64,000 nucleotides of DNA from Planctomycetales bacterium. GTDB lineage: Bacteria > Planctomycetota > Phycisphaerae > SM23-33. The stretch lies in contig JAUWNJ010000007.1 of assembly GCA_030612725.1 (NCBI GenBank), positions 1 to 64,000 on the forward strand, given 5' to 3'. The notes under the pieces were generated by a model. The model ran no database searches and was not told the origin of the DNA. It saw nothing but the letters and a program-made list of their open reading frames with translations. Of the stretch, positions 9,626-17,400 are shown in pieces (position 1 is the first letter of the stretch; each line of letters begins with the position of its first letter). The translations under genes and the position numbers were made by a program.

Positions 9626-10582
9626 ATGAAATTAATATCGTTAAATCATATTTTTGATATTGAATACGGTAATCAGTTTGACTTTAGCAAAATGGCTAAA
9701 GTGAAAACCGGAGAATATGGTATTAATTTCGTTTCAAGGTCAAGCAAAAATTTTGGAATTATGGGAAAGGTAAAAAAAGATATTTCATGTGAACCATATG
9801 GAAAAGGCTTAATTACCGTCACTTTGGGTGGCTCCTATCTTTTGGCATCTTTTATACAGCCAGACAGGTTTTACACCGCACAAAATATTAAAGTATTAAA
9901 ACCAAAACAAATATTGACGTTCAATGAGAAGCTCTTTTATTGTTTATGCATTCAGCAAAATAGATTTAGGTATAGCTCACACGGCAGAGAAGCGAATGTT
10001 TCGATAGATAATTTATTAGTTCCTAAAAAGATGCCAAGTGGATTCAGTAAGCTTTTTTTAAATAATACTGCGGCAACTTTAAGCAAATCCATTGGGAAGA
10101 ATAGAAGAAGATTAGAGAATTCGCGATGGGAATATTTTAAATTATCCGACTTATTTGAGATTACTGGAAGCAGAACAACATCCCTAAAAAAATTACATGA
10201 CTATGGGCAAGGCAGATATCCCTATATAACAACACGGGCAACAAATAATGGTGTCAAGGGATTTTATAACTTTTATACCGATGAGGGAAATATTCTAACA
10301 GTTGATAGTGCCGTATTAGGTTATTGTTCATATCAATCATTAAATTTTTCGGCTAGCGACCATGTTGAGAAATTAATACCTAATTTTCAAATGAATAAGT
10401 ATATTGCTCTTTTCTTGGTGACCATTTTGAATTTAGAACAGTACCGATATAATTACGGACGTAAGTGCTGCCAAGATAGAATGAAACAAATTAGTATAAG
10501 ATTGCCGGCAAAGGATAATCAACCGGATTATGAATTTATGGAGGCCTATGTTAAATCGCTTCCATACTCAAGTTCTTTATAG
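9626..10582 (+). CDS. Restriction-modification specificity (S-like) subunit
   Basis: 318 residues with two target-recognition halves. The first starts LNHIFDIEYGNQFDFSKM and the second, after a helical linker (SKSIGKNRRRLENS), starts FKLSDLFEITGSRTTSLKKL and contains GRYPYITTRATNNGVKGFY-type residues common in type I S and BcgI-B proteins. It begins three bases after the stop of the nuclease-methylase gene and shares its AT-rich composition, so they are translated and acquired together. Its job is to recognise the DNA site for the fused enzyme. A type I S subunit is the alternative name; no R gene is in reach. Confidence 0.85.
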   Translation: MKLISLNHIFDIEYGNQFDFSKMAKVKTGEYGINFVSRSSKNFGIMGKVKKDISCEPYGKGLITVTLGGSYLLASFIQPDRFYTAQNIKVLKPKQILTFNEKLFYCLCIQQNRFRYSSHGREANVSIDNLLVPKKMPSGFSKLFLNNTAATLSKSIGKNRRRLENSRWEYFKLSDLFEITGSRTTSLKKLHDYGQGRYPYITTRATNNGVKGFYNFYTDEGNILTVDSAVLGYCSYQSLNFSASDHVEKLIPNFQMNKYIALFLVTILNLEQYRYNYGRKCCQDRMKQISIRLPAKDNQPDYEFMEAYVKSLPYSSSL

Positions 10583-10640
10583 GGAAATAGGGGAAATAGG
10601 TAAATAGGGGGTAAATAGGGGTAAATAGGGGACGCTAACC
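10580..10640 (+). repeat. AAATAGGGG tandem units ending in GACGCTAACC
   Basis: Five or six AAATAGGGG-like units run from the end of the specificity gene into GACGCTAACC. The last unit forms an inverted pair with 7711-7732. A further copy in the same orientation (AAATAGGACGCTAACC) lies at 11665-11680. The sequence style resembles REP-type elements. Confidence 0.7.
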
Positions 10641-10652
10641 TATTTTTCAGAG

Positions 10653-10687
10653 GGTGGGGTTCCGCTGTCGCTCCGTCCCAGCCTACC
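10653..10687 (+). repeat. Half copy of the GTGGG...CCCAGCCTAC palindromic element
   Basis: GGTGGGGTTCCGCTGTCGCT followed by CCGTCCCAGCCTAC matches the right arm of the palindromic element found twice inside the BlaR1-like gene (41642-41834). Only one arm is visible. The phrase CCTATTTTTCAGAGGG just before it (10639-10654) recurs as GCCTATTTTTCAAGAGGG at 10721-10738. Confidence 0.65.
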
Positions 10688-10722
10688 CCACTGTAGTTGC
10701 CTTAATTCCCCATATCGACAGC

Positions 10723-11547
10723 CTATTTTTCAAGAGGGGGGTCTTTGGTGGTCGGATTCAGATCCGGGCCGAAGTTCGGAATTGCCGCTTCTTGGCCGGG
10801 GGTGCGCATTCCTGCAGATGGCATCGAGTTCCCGAACGTCGGAGCCGACAGACTCTCTTGTTCCTCGACCTCTTCCTCGACGGGTCCCAGCGGCGTACTT
10901 CGAGCGGCGATTCCACAGCCCACCAGCAGAACGTACATCCCCAGCGAACCCCAAAGCCAGAAAGTGCCCTTGGTCTTGACGAATTTCTTCATCTGGCTCT
11001 TGGTCTCTTGCATGGCGGCCGGACAGGGCGTCTGCCCGCAGTTGCTCCCATTGGCGGCTTGATCCATCGCGTCGTCCACGTAGTCGATGGACGCCGCCAT
11101 AAGAATAATCACCGTCCCGGCAACCCCAATAAGCAGCAACCACGTGCCGACCGTTCCAGCGGTTGCCTTGCCCCTCACCCCAAACCAGCCAATAAGCAGC
11201 GCCAAGACAGGCAGCACCAGGGCCAGGTACAGCCAGGTCCTGTTCTTGAGATCGGGTTGCTTGTCAGAACCGATGGGGTTGTTCTGTTGGGCACAGGCAG
11301 CCTCCAGTGAGATATTTCCTCCGGCCAGTTCCCAGCCGCTGGCCTGGCCGATTTTCGCGGTTATTTCGGGGACGGCCTCGGTCTGCGCCGCCATCGGCGT
11401 GGCGTTGGGCCCCTGCATCGTCTTGGTGAATTGACCGGCGTTGCAGGAGACTTTCAGCCATGGCATGAAGAAGGAGGCTATCAGAAGCAGTGCGATTGGA
11501 AGCGACACGATCACGCTGGTGCGAGGTTTCGAGTTGTTTTGGGTCAT
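10723..11547 (-). CDS. Multi-pass membrane protein of unknown function
   Basis: About 274 residues from the ATG at 11547, chosen because AAGGA lies nine bases upstream; an ATG at 11574 lacks this. Transmembrane segments: VIVSLPIALLLIASFFMPWL near the N-terminus, WLYLALVLPVLALLIGWFGV and TWLLLIGVAGTVIILMAASI in the middle, and WLWGSLGMYVLLVGCGIAA later. The C-terminus is acidic then proline-rich (EEEVEEQESL...PPLEK) and probably cytoplasmic. A loop holds several cysteines (CAQQ, CGQTPC). I do not recognise a family. It stands alone and converges on the restriction-modification island. Confidence 0.65.
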   Translation of the reverse strand: MTQNNSKPRTSVIVSLPIALLLIASFFMPWLKVSCNAGQFTKTMQGPNATPMAAQTEAVPEITAKIGQASGWELAGGNISLEAACAQQNNPIGSDKQPDLKNRTWLYLALVLPVLALLIGWFGVRGKATAGTVGTWLLLIGVAGTVIILMAASIDYVDDAMDQAANGSNCGQTPCPAAMQETKSQMKKFVKTKGTFWLWGSLGMYVLLVGCGIAARSTPLGPVEEEVEEQESLSAPTFGNSMPSAGMRTPGQEAAIPNFGPDLNPTTKDPPLEK

Positions 11548-11664
11548 GTCCGGGCATCCTTGACTATAGTGCAAGTAGCGCGCAACTTACCTGGAATACG
11601 CCTATCCATATTTGCTTCTCGGGCAGATTTGGGGGTAACATTAGTTGTAATAACCACGATGGAA

Positions 11665-11682
11665 ATAGGACGCTAACCTGTT
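11665..11682 (+). repeat. Solo AAATAGGACGCTAACC element
   Basis: A copy of the terminal motif of the 10580-10640 array, without the tandem units, in the gap before the QueD-like gene. No other feature is seen in that gap apart from a possible -10 box. Confidence 0.55.
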
Positions 11683-11756
11683 TTCTATTTTCCTATTTCA
11701 CATAAATGTGGCGATAAATTCCTCCCCCATCCGCTCGATGCGTGTAAAATAAGTAC

Positions 11757-12131
11757 ATGGGCATATATGAGATTACGGTATCGACTTGTTTCTCCGCCCG
11801 CCATAGCGTCGCGCTGCCGGACGGGACAATGGAGCCGTCCCACGAGCATGAATGGTCTGTAACGGCGGCGTTCCGGGCAGGTCGGCTGGACACTGACGGC
11901 TTCGTGATTGATTTTGTGGTCGTCCGGTCTGCACTGGCAGAAATCACCGGCGAGATGGAAGGTGCGAACCTGAATGATTTATTACCTCCGGATTTTGCAG
12001 CCACGGCTGAATGTCTCGCCGAATATCTGGCTGGACGGTTGTCCGAGCGTCTGGAGCGGGAGGTACACTACGTTCGCGTAACCGAGGCGGCCGGTTGCGA
12101 GGCTGCGTTTTATCCGGATGGGTTGCCTTGA
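11757..12131 (+). CDS. queD: 6-carboxytetrahydropterin synthase / PTPS-family protein
   Basis: 124 residues with the features of the PTPS/QueD fold: FSARHSV near the N-terminus, HEHEW supplying metal-binding histidines, GFVIDF, LNDLLP, the ATAECLAEYL segment and a C-terminal EAAGCEAAFY that contains the conserved glutamate. QueD makes 6-carboxytetrahydropterin from dihydroneopterin triphosphate for queuosine and 7-deazaguanine synthesis; some family members do other pterin reactions. No other queuosine genes are nearby, so the precise role rests on the family. TAAAAT at 11745-11750 lies just seven bases before the ATG with no ribosome-binding site, so the message may be leaderless. Confidence 0.8.
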   Translation: MGIYEITVSTCFSARHSVALPDGTMEPSHEHEWSVTAAFRAGRLDTDGFVIDFVVVRSALAEITGEMEGANLNDLLPPDFAATAECLAEYLAGRLSERLEREVHYVRVTEAAGCEAAFYPDGLP

Positions 12132-12202
12132 CGGACAGCACTGCCGGAGCGTAGGATAAATTATACTCCCCCGCCGTATAAGGACGGCATGGAGCAAGAC
12201 TG

Positions 12203-12709
12203 ATGAAGTTTGAATGTGAAAAATGCCAGCATGAAGCGACCGTCCATCTGACCGAGATTATCAACGGCCAGAAGATCGAGCGCCACCTTTGCGAGCAATG
12301 CGCCGCCGATGAGGGAATCACCATCAAGGCCCAACTTCCCATCTCCAAGGTAATCGAGGAGTTGATGCTGCAATCGTCGGCCGAGAAGGAATTTTCCGAC
12401 CTTCGCTGCAATGTTTGCGGAATTTCGTTCCTGGAATTTCGCCGGGGCGGGCTTCTAGGCTGCCCAAACGATTACGAGGCCTTCGAGCATGTTTTGGTCG
12501 GTCTGTTGGAGCGTTCGCACGAAGGTAACTCCTGCCATGTCGGGAAGGTTCCGATAAATGCAGCCGAGGGTCAGCGCGTGCAGAACGAGTTGCTTCGCCT
12601 GCGAGGACAACTCGCCGAAGCCGTCGGGCGTGAGGATTACGAAGAGGCAGCAGCCCTTCGCGACCGCGTCAGGTATCTTTCAGACGGACTTCACGAGGAG
12701 CCGAAGTGA
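12203..12709 (+). CDS. mcsA: McsA-like zinc-binding activator of protein arginine kinase
   Basis: 168 residues. Paired cysteines at C5/C8, C30/C33 and C69/C72 form McsA-type zinc sites; a fourth pair is reduced to a single C87. A C-terminal UVR motif follows (LRGQLAEAVGREDYEEAAAL). In Firmicutes McsA binds and activates the arginine kinase McsB, linking proteins to ClpCP degradation. The gene overlaps mcsB by four bases (GTGA), so translation is coupled. Neither ctsR nor clpC is next to it, unlike the Bacillus operon. Confidence 0.88.
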   Translation: MKFECEKCQHEATVHLTEIINGQKIERHLCEQCAADEGITIKAQLPISKVIEELMLQSSAEKEFSDLRCNVCGISFLEFRRGGLLGCPNDYEAFEHVLVGLLERSHEGNSCHVGKVPINAAEGQRVQNELLRLRGQLAEAVGREDYEEAAALRDRVRYLSDGLHEEPK

Positions 12710-13761
12710 ACTTTGCGGACCTATCGCAACACCTGGCGCAATGGCAGAAGTCCCCGGGGCAATTCTCCGACGTCGTAATCTCCTCCCGCGTTCGCCTTGC
12801 GAGGAATCTCGCGGGGATGTCGTTCCTGAGCCGGTGCAGCGACAGGCAGGTCCGCGAGATTTCCGAACGTCTTCGCACGGTGCTGACCGGCGGCGCTCTG
12901 GGTGAAGGGGCGTTTTACGTCGATATCGCCGAAGCCGACCCGCTCGAAAGCCAACTGCTGGTCGAGCGACACCTCATCTCCCGCCAGCACGCCGAAGGGA
13001 ACGGACCTCGCGGAGTGGCCTTTACGCCCGACGAAACCGTCGCCGTTATGGTCAACGAAGAAGACCACCTCCGTATGCAGGTTCTCGCCGGCGACCTGCA
13101 ATTGGAAAAATGCTACGAGCGCATCTGCCAACTCGACGAGAAATTGGAAGAGCATCTGACGTTTGCCTTTTCAAGCCGATTCGGATACCTGACGGCCTGT
13201 CCGACGAATGTCGGAACGGCCTTGCGCGTCAGCGTCATGCTGCACCTTCCGGCATTGAAGATGACCGGTCAGATAGAGAAGGTTCTTCGGTCGGCGCGCG
13301 ACATGCACCTTGCCGTGCGCGGGCTTTACGGTGAGGGGACCGAGGCAATCGGCGACCTGTTCCAGGTCTCCAACCAGACCACGCTCGGAAAAAGCGAAGA
13401 GCAGATCGTCAGTGATTTCAGGGAGCAGATCGTTCCGGGCATCATTGATTACGAACGCAGCGCACGGGCGGCGCTGCTGGAGAATCGTCGGGCAGCCCTG
13501 GAAGACCGCGTCTGCCGGGCACAAGCCGTGATGAAATCGGCAAGACTGATCTCCTCCGAGGAAGTGCTGTACCTTATAAGCCAACTGCGATTGGGATTGA
13601 GCCTGAATATAATTAGTGATATAACGGTCGAAACGCTCAACAAATTGTCGCTGCTGACCCAGCCGGCACATCTCCAAATGCACCTGGGCCGGAGCATGTC
13701 GCCGTCGGAACGAGGCGAGGCAAGAGCGGAATTGATAAGGGAAAAATTAGGCGAGAAATAA
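12706..13761 (+). CDS. mcsB: Protein arginine kinase McsB
   Basis: 351 residues with a GTG start five bases after GAGGAG, overlapping mcsA. It has the ATP:guanido phosphotransferase core: VVISSRVRLARNLAG, NEEDHLRMQ, CPTNVGTALRVSVMLHLPAL with the catalytic-region cysteine at C165, and VSNQTTLGKSEEQIV. McsB phosphorylates arginines on proteins, which in Bacillus marks them for ClpCP. The lack of the N-terminal small-molecule guanidino domain and the McsA partner separate it from creatine/arginine kinases. It acts in the cytoplasm. How the system is used in this lineage is not known from the sequence. Confidence 0.92.
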   Translation: MNFADLSQHLAQWQKSPGQFSDVVISSRVRLARNLAGMSFLSRCSDRQVREISERLRTVLTGGALGEGAFYVDIAEADPLESQLLVERHLISRQHAEGNGPRGVAFTPDETVAVMVNEEDHLRMQVLAGDLQLEKCYERICQLDEKLEEHLTFAFSSRFGYLTACPTNVGTALRVSVMLHLPALKMTGQIEKVLRSARDMHLAVRGLYGEGTEAIGDLFQVSNQTTLGKSEEQIVSDFREQIVPGIIDYERSARAALLENRRAALEDRVCRAQAVMKSARLISSEEVLYLISQLRLGLSLNIISDITVETLNKLSLLTQPAHLQMHLGRSMSPSERGEARAELIREKLGEK

Positions 13762-13781
13762 TGTCTGAACAGTAAAGCGTT

Positions 13782-13948
13782 GAAATCCGAAATACGAATC
13801 TCGAAATACGAAACAATATCGAATGACCAAAATTCAAATTCTCAAAACACGGCTGATGCCTCAATTAGATATTGATGCACTTGTTTAGAACATTTGAATT
13901 TAGGATTTTGAATTTGTTTCGTATTTCGTATTTCGGTATTCGGATTTC
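13782..13948. repeat. Large imperfect inverted repeat of AAATACGAA-type units
   Basis: The left arm begins GAAATCCGAAATACGAATCT at 13782 and the right arm ends CGTATTTCGGTATTCGGATT plus TC at 13948; arms run about 65 bases each and are made of GAAATACGAA and AATTCAAATT units. The loop is about 30 bases. It fills the gap after mcsB. Confidence 0.8.
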
Positions 13949-13982
13949 CTGAAAGAAGGTACCTCGCGTCATAGCGGTTGAG

Positions 13983-14819
13983 GTGAATCCAAAGATGGTC
14001 AAATTAGGCACAATAGCGGCAATCGGATTCGATGAGTTTGACCCGCCGGAATGGCTGGGATGTTACCGACAACTAGGCTGCGAGGTCGTCCAGGCGTATC
14101 GCAACCAGGCCAAGTCGATCTCTCTCGAACAGATGCGCGACGCCATCGCCGCCGGTGGTATGCCCTGCGACAGTCTGCACGGTGTCTTCGGCGAGCAGTT
14201 CGACCCGTCCGCCCCGGACGAACAGGCCAGACTCTTCGCGGTCAATACCTTCAAACGAGAGGCCGAACTGGCCGACGCGCTCGGCGGCAAACTGGTCGTG
14301 GTACACTGCGCAACTATCCGAGAGAACGGCGTCCCGCCCGAAGAACGTGCCTGCCGCATCGAACAACTGAAAAAATCCATCGCCGAACTGGGCGCATTCG
14401 GAACCGGAGCCGGTATCACCTTCGCATTCGAGAACATGCCAGGCTACCACGCCATCGGATCGGACGTCGCCGAACTGGCCGGCATCCTGACCGAAGTGAA
14501 CGCAGCCAATACCGGGATGTGCTTCGATTGCGGACACGCCAACATGGTCGGCGATCCGGTCGAAGCCGTCGTTGCAGCCGGCAGTACAATGATATACGCG
14601 CACATCTCCGACAATTCAGGCAAGGGCGACGACCACGAGATGATAACTCGCGGTACGATCGACGCCGAAGCGATGACCGTTGCAATGCACAGCACCGGAT
14701 ACGACGGAACATTCATGCTCGAAGTATTTCACCCAGCCGACCGCATCCGCAAACTAATCGACGAAGGACTGGCAGAACAACTCGCAAAACTCATCGACCT
14801 GGCAAATGGAAAGAAATAG
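13983..14819 (+). CDS. Sugar phosphate isomerase/epimerase-like TIM barrel
   Basis: 278 residues from a GTG at 13983, or 274 from the ATG at 13995; neither has a strong ribosome-binding site. It has the xylose-isomerase-like/AP-endonuclease-2 TIM-barrel pattern with metal-binding residues in LVVVHCA, FAFENMPG, GMCFDCGHANMVG, YAHISDN and a late EVFHP. Such enzymes isomerise or epimerise sugars or related hydroxy-acids using a divalent metal. Substrate is not visible. It stands alone between repeat elements. Confidence 0.8.
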   Translation: MNPKMVKLGTIAAIGFDEFDPPEWLGCYRQLGCEVVQAYRNQAKSISLEQMRDAIAAGGMPCDSLHGVFGEQFDPSAPDEQARLFAVNTFKREAELADALGGKLVVVHCATIRENGVPPEERACRIEQLKKSIAELGAFGTGAGITFAFENMPGYHAIGSDVAELAGILTEVNAANTGMCFDCGHANMVGDPVEAVVAAGSTMIYAHISDNSGKGDDHEMITRGTIDAEAMTVAMHSTGYDGTFMLEVFHPADRIRKLIDEGLAEQLAKLIDLANGKK

Positions 14820-14855
14820 TAGTCAGTAGTCGGTAGCCAGTAGTCAGTAAAAACA
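14819..14855 (+). repeat. TAGTCAG short-unit tract
   Basis: AGTAGTCAGTAGTCGGTAGC and further AGTAGTCAGTAA units begin within two bases of the stop codon of the preceding gene. Only one arm is visible. Confidence 0.7.
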
Positions 14856-14863
14856 GCGGGTGG

Positions 14864-14888
14864 CGTGGTCGCGGTGTTTGTGACCACG
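14864..14888 (+). terminator. Candidate hairpin after the TIM-barrel gene
   Basis: CGTGGTC at 14864-14870 pairs with GACCACG at 14882-14888 around an 11-base loop, followed by TTTG. The stem is short, so this is weak. Confidence 0.35.
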
Positions 14889-14982
14889 TTTGTGCTAAAG
14901 AATTGGTTTGAGAAGCCCACAAATCAGCCGTAGAATCCCACATTCGACAATCGTATCTCATTGGGAATTGAAAGGGGACCGT

Positions 14983-15417
14983 ATGAAAGTTACATGCGAA
15001 AAGTGCGGGGCAACTCTGACAGCGCCAGACGATGCAAGCGGTAAAACAGTCAGATGCCCGAAGTGTAAACACGCGTTCATAGTGGATGTCCTGGAATTGA
15101 CGGAAGATGTTGGAGCAGCACCTTCTCCGACTTCCGCATCTGCTTTGGATGAATTAGCAGGTGCAGCGCAGCAATCTTCTCCCGCTGGTCCGCCAATCCA
15201 GCCTCAGTCACCAGTACAATCCTCAGCGCCAGTTATGATCACTCCGCAAAGACGGTGCGCCCAGTGCGGTTTCCAGGGTTACATGCCGAAGAAGTGGGAT
15301 TCGTGGGTTGTGCCGGTTGCCATCATTGTTGCAATTTTCACCTGCGGCTTAGGGTTGCTAATCCTTCTTATTCCTAAAAAACACCAGTGCCCTCAGTGCG
15401 GTGCCATCTTTGAGTAG
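14983..15417 (+). CDS. MJ0042-type zinc-ribbon membrane protein
   Basis: 144 residues from the ATG at 14983, which has AAAGGGGA upstream. The N-terminus is an MJ0042-like zinc finger: CEKCGATLTAPDDASGKTVR then CPKCKHAF. A low-complexity linker rich in serine, proline and alanine follows, then CAQCGF, a transmembrane helix (VVPVAIIVAIFTCGLGLLIL) and a last CPQCG at the C-terminus. The first zinc finger is very similar in layout to the next gene's, so the two are likely duplicates. Function unknown. Confidence 0.75.
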   Translation: MKVTCEKCGATLTAPDDASGKTVRCPKCKHAFIVDVLELTEDVGAAPSPTSASALDELAGAAQQSSPAGPPIQPQSPVQSSAPVMITPQRRCAQCGFQGYMPKKWDSWVVPVAIIVAIFTCGLGLLILLIPKKHQCPQCGAIFE

Positions 15418-15477
15418 TTATCTGCCTAAGAAAAAGCGAGATATGGGATTATTAATCAAGTTGTTGGGGAGACGATT

Positions 15478-16365
15478 ATGAAAGTCAAATGTGTCAATTG
15501 TGGGACAACATGGAGTCTTTCCGATCCATCGGTAGGCAAAGTCCTGAAGTGTGGCAAATGTGGAACAAAATTCGTGCTGGAGGTCGTCCGCTATCTCGAC
15601 GAGCCAGTCAATTCTGTTGAACCATCCAAGCCAAGGAGCGTTACCCCACAGGCTGCATCGCCTATGGACGAATTGATTACGGCTACCAAGCAACCCGCAC
15701 ACGGTTACCGGCCCGCACGCACAACTCGCTACAGGTCGGGTTCCTCGTATCGTAAGGGGATTCCGAAATGGATTATCCCTGTCGCAGTAGTTGTGGTTCT
15801 GGGCGTCGGCTTGCTGATTGTTTGGAGGACGGGATTGCTGAGTAGAGTGGGCCTTCCATCGGGAACTACAGACATCCGAAAAGTAATTTCCAATCCAGAG
15901 GCCTACGCTGGCCGAACATTGGTAAGCCGTGCTATATGTGAAGGGAGCGGGTATTATCGAGGGATAGGTGTTACCGGAGGTATGCCGCTAATTCTTATGA
16001 CATCCCCTCAGATGGAAGAAAAGGAGATGAAGATCGCAATGGCTGTTGGGGAACATCAGTCTGTGATGATAAAGTACCGAATCCACGACAAGGCAATGTT
16101 TGCCAAGATAAAAGCGAAAGAGAAGGCGGAAGATAGGGCGGCGGAGGCAGCGGTGAAGGCGGAACGGGCAAGAGGGGGCACAGCTGAACTCTCTGAACTC
16201 CCTCCTGGGGTTGTATTGGACCCAGGGCCTGATGCTTCCCCTCAGGTGAGAGCGGCCTATGAAGCACGGAGACAGAAAGATGCCGAAGCCGAGGCTGCCG
16301 CAAAAGAAGAGGTGAATGACCCGATGGACTATCAAGGAATTCTAATCGATATTTGGATACCATGA
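15478..16365 (+). CDS. MJ0042-type zinc-ribbon membrane protein with coiled-coil-like tail
   Basis: 295 residues, start after GGGGAGACGATT. The N-terminus CVNCGTTWSLSDPSVGKVLK followed by CGKCGTKF is an MJ0042-like zinc ribbon. One transmembrane helix follows (WIIPVAVVVVLGVGLLIVW), then a domain with IRKVISNPEAYAGRTLVSRA, which recalls OB-fold or stress-response domains seen after such anchors, and a charged helix rich in Lys, Glu and Ala (KIKAKEKAEDRAAEAAVKAE). It lies 60 bases after a shorter paralogue. Role unknown. Confidence 0.7.
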   Translation: MKVKCVNCGTTWSLSDPSVGKVLKCGKCGTKFVLEVVRYLDEPVNSVEPSKPRSVTPQAASPMDELITATKQPAHGYRPARTTRYRSGSSYRKGIPKWIIPVAVVVVLGVGLLIVWRTGLLSRVGLPSGTTDIRKVISNPEAYAGRTLVSRAICEGSGYYRGIGVTGGMPLILMTSPQMEEKEMKIAMAVGEHQSVMIKYRIHDKAMFAKIKAKEKAEDRAAEAAVKAERARGGTAELSELPPGVVLDPGPDASPQVRAAYEARRQKDAEAEAAAKEEVNDPMDYQGILIDIWIP

Positions 16366-16454
16366 TGCGAGGAATTAGCCACAGCAGATAAACAGGGGAT
16401 TCAACTGTCAGCACGCGGAAAGTGCAAGCGAATAAATAATCAGGAGAACACACA

Positions 16455-17072
16455 ATGACATGGGATGAAGTAAAATCACTTTCCTGTCAGCCACAGTCCT
16501 TGATAGGCTGGGGAGACGTTCACAAGAGGAGTAAGGGCACTTGTCTCTACTGCGGTTTCGGTATATTAAGCGGGGGAAACAGCGAAACTAAGTTCGATAT
16601 GTGGCGTCAATTTACTGTTGAGCATATAGTGCCAGCAAAAAACGGCGAACTCAATTGGAAGATCAAAGAGGCCGTCAATAATTTCTTTCCTGACGAGCAG
16701 TCAGGCACAATCAAGAAAGTAAAGAACATGAATGAGATTACATCCTGCCATGTGTGCAATTCTTTCGTAAGCAGGTGCTCGAGTGCCCAAAATATCAATA
16801 ATGCAATCAGATGTTTTCATGGTCATCTCGCGGATCGCAACAAAAACCTACAAACATGGCTTAAGCAACTTCGCGATGACATCTGGGAAGTCTGGAAGTT
16901 GAAGAGTGCAAGGGCTAGGGGAAAACTCGTGTACTTGCGCAAGAAATTTATCGAGACTATCGGGGATGATCTAAACGTAGTCCTTGTTGAATCGAGGAAT
17001 GGTCTGAGTCCCGATGAATTGGACGGTATATTAAAGGGAATTCTTGATGGCATCCTGCCAGAACAGGAATGA
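16455..17072 (+). CDS. HNH-endonuclease-like protein
   Basis: 205 residues. The residues CLYCGFG, then EHIVPAKNGE and SCHVCN form an HNH core with two CxxC zinc-binding pairs around the E-H catalytic pair (VEHIVPA). The C-terminal half is helical and basic (RARGKLVYLRKKFIETIG). HNH proteins cut DNA in restriction, homing and defence systems; no partner methylase or intron lies alongside. The gene is less GC-rich than its neighbours and ends just before a MITE-like element, so it looks acquired. Upstream AGGAG supports the start. Confidence 0.7.
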   Translation: MTWDEVKSLSCQPQSLIGWGDVHKRSKGTCLYCGFGILSGGNSETKFDMWRQFTVEHIVPAKNGELNWKIKEAVNNFFPDEQSGTIKKVKNMNEITSCHVCNSFVSRCSSAQNINNAIRCFHGHLADRNKNLQTWLKQLRDDIWEVWKLKSARARGKLVYLRKKFIETIGDDLNVVLVESRNGLSPDELDGILKGILDGILPEQE

Positions 17073-17182
17073 AAACAACGGAGATACGACCAGCAAGACT
17101 GACATTTTTCCCGATCTGTAAAGCAAGAATAGCGCGTTCAGGCCCTGTGAGGCGGGTTACTCTGAATGTGACAATGTGGGTT

Positions 17183-17335
17183 ATTTAGAGCGTTTTGCAT
17201 AATGATTCTCGTATCTCGTTTAGCCGTCGCCGGAACGGCGATGGTTTTGAGCCTCGCCTTCCCCCGTCGCCGTTCCAGCGACGGCTAAACGCAGCAGCAA
17301 GGATGCGACAAGAATTATCCAAAACGCTCTAAAAT
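17183..17335. mobile_element. MITE-like element with nested inverted repeats
   Basis: The outer ends match as inverted repeats: ATTTAGAGCGTTTTGCATAA at 17183 against the reverse complement of the sequence ending AAAACGCTCTAAAAT at 17335. Inside, GTTTAGCCGTCGCCGGAACG (17218-17241) pairs with 17267-17290 with a single mismatch over 24 bases. There is no gene inside. The rest of the 17073-17400 gap shows nothing else. Confidence 0.75.
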
Positions 17336-17400
17336 GCCGCCTATTTCCGACTTTATCGACAACATCGGTTCGAGTAATATACCCCTCACTGAAAGATCGT

